Part shown: positions 62,857-63,273 of the stretch, one piece after another
How positions within the stretch are numbered: position 1 is the first letter of the stretch
Layout of the letters: each line of letters opens with the position of its first letter
NCBI GenBank assembly: GCA_903873295.1
Contig: CAIQNV010000090.1
Coordinates: forward strand, 1 to 63,273
From: an uncultured Elusimicrobia bacterium
GTDB lineage: Bacteria > Elusimicrobiota > Elusimicrobia > Elusimicrobiales > UBA9959
Direction: 5' to 3'
DNA: 63,273 bases
Made by a program: the position numbers and the translations under genes
The notes under the pieces: generated by a model
The model's input: the letters and a program-made list of their open reading frames with translations, nothing else
The model's database searches: none
What the model was told of the DNA's origin: nothing

Positions 62857-63273
62857 TTACGACATCACCTTGAATTTCTGGATCTCGTCCTTCAGCCCGC
62901 GCATCGCGCCGTGCATATGCTCGGTGGCCGCGTTGAATTCGCGCAGCGAATCCAGCGTGTTGCGCGTGCCGCTGGTGAGCACCCTCATCGCCTCGTTTAT
63001 CTGCTGCGCCCCCTGCGACTGCGACTGCATGCCGTCGCGGACCATCTGGAACTGGGGAATAAGCTCCTCGACGCGGGCGATCACCTGCCCCATCTGCACG
63101 CCGATATTCCTTATCTGCCCGCTGCCGCGCAGCATGGCCTCCGAAAATTTATCCATCTCCATCACGCCCGAGGACACCGAGGACTGCATCTCCGTTATCA
63201 TGTGCTCGATATCGACGGTGGCGACCGCCGTCTGGTCGGCCAGCCTGCGTATCTCGCGGGCCACCACGCTGAA
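62857..63273 (-). CDS. Methyl-accepting chemotaxis protein, C-terminal part (cut by window edge)
   Basis: Only the last 138 residues are visible. They are helical and include the tail of an MCP signalling domain (FSVVAREIRRLADQTAVATVDIEHMI and SQGAQQINEAM), including the region of receptor methylation helix 2. The N-terminal sensor part lies beyond 63273. In this context it is the WspA-like receptor that feeds the downstream operon. Confidence 0.9.
   Translation of the reverse strand, partial: FSVVAREIRRLADQTAVATVDIEHMITEMQSSVSSGVMEMDKFSEAMLRGSGQIRNIGVQMGQVIARVEELIPQFQMVRDGMQSQSQGAQQINEAMRVLTSGTRNTLDSLREFNAATEHMHGAMRGLKDEIQKFKVMS

Overview
The window is a high-GC bacterial chromosome segment, densely coded on both strands, with no rRNA, tRNA, CRISPR array, insertion sequence or phage genes that I can see. 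Three things suggest a diderm bacterium: predicted outer-membrane beta-barrels, a PorV-like protein and PBP1C. A pyruvoyl-dependent arginine decarboxylase beside agmatinase, very many exported peptidases, very long coiled-coil proteins and Wsp-type chemosensory genes together make me favour an Elusimicrobiota-like lineage. This is inference from gene content; no marker was compared with a database.

Layout. 1-6 kb: a 5'-nucleotidase-like protein fused to a barrel, then an active/inactive pair of M16 peptidases. 6-14 kb: acyl-CoA thioesterase, YjbQ, ribosomal protein L28, two giant coiled-coil proteins, then PdaD and SpeB (arginine to agmatine to putrescine). 14-19.3 kb, minus strand: recA, a Xer recombinase, an unknown membrane protein, a 3-hydroxyacyl-CoA dehydrogenase homologue and a small protein. 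Two of the spacers in this run carry related inverted repeats. 19.6-28.2 kb: an export island with a permuted NlpC/YiiX-like enzyme, two tandem trypsin-like proteases, a papain-like protease with Fn3 repeats and a FlgD-like C-terminal domain, and a PorV-like barrel. 28.3-33.4 kb: an NCS2 permease with an unusual cytosolic tail, a histidine phosphatase, a secreted kinase-like protein and an unknown secreted protein.

33.4-39.1 kb, minus strand: a compact six-gene operon with two single-ring ClpB-D2-like AAA+ ATPases (one membrane-anchored), a membrane-anchored beta-helix, a Sel1-repeat protein and two single-pass proteins. I recognise no named system with this composition, and it is my best candidate for an undescribed machine. 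39.2-50 kb: ABC-F ATPase, DUF4097 protein, L,D-transpeptidase, Xaa-Pro aminopeptidase, S1 and C10 proteases, PBP1C, FkbM methyltransferase and a single-domain receiver. 50-56 kb: a small barrel, three glycosyltransferase-type genes of lower GC, and a PAS-GGDEF protein.

56-63.3 kb, minus strand: a Wsp-like chemosensory operon. In transcription order it holds an MCP (cut by the window edge), CheW, a CheR-CheW fusion equivalent to WspC plus WspD, a CheA-receiver hybrid with two HPt domains, a WspF-like CheB and a receiver-PP2C phosphatase. The phosphatase stands where the WspR diguanylate cyclase would be expected, so the pathway probably ends in partner-switching regulation.

A recurring regulatory feature is that several promoters place the -10 box so close to the start codon that the mRNA should be leaderless. 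The clearest are rpmB and pdaD.
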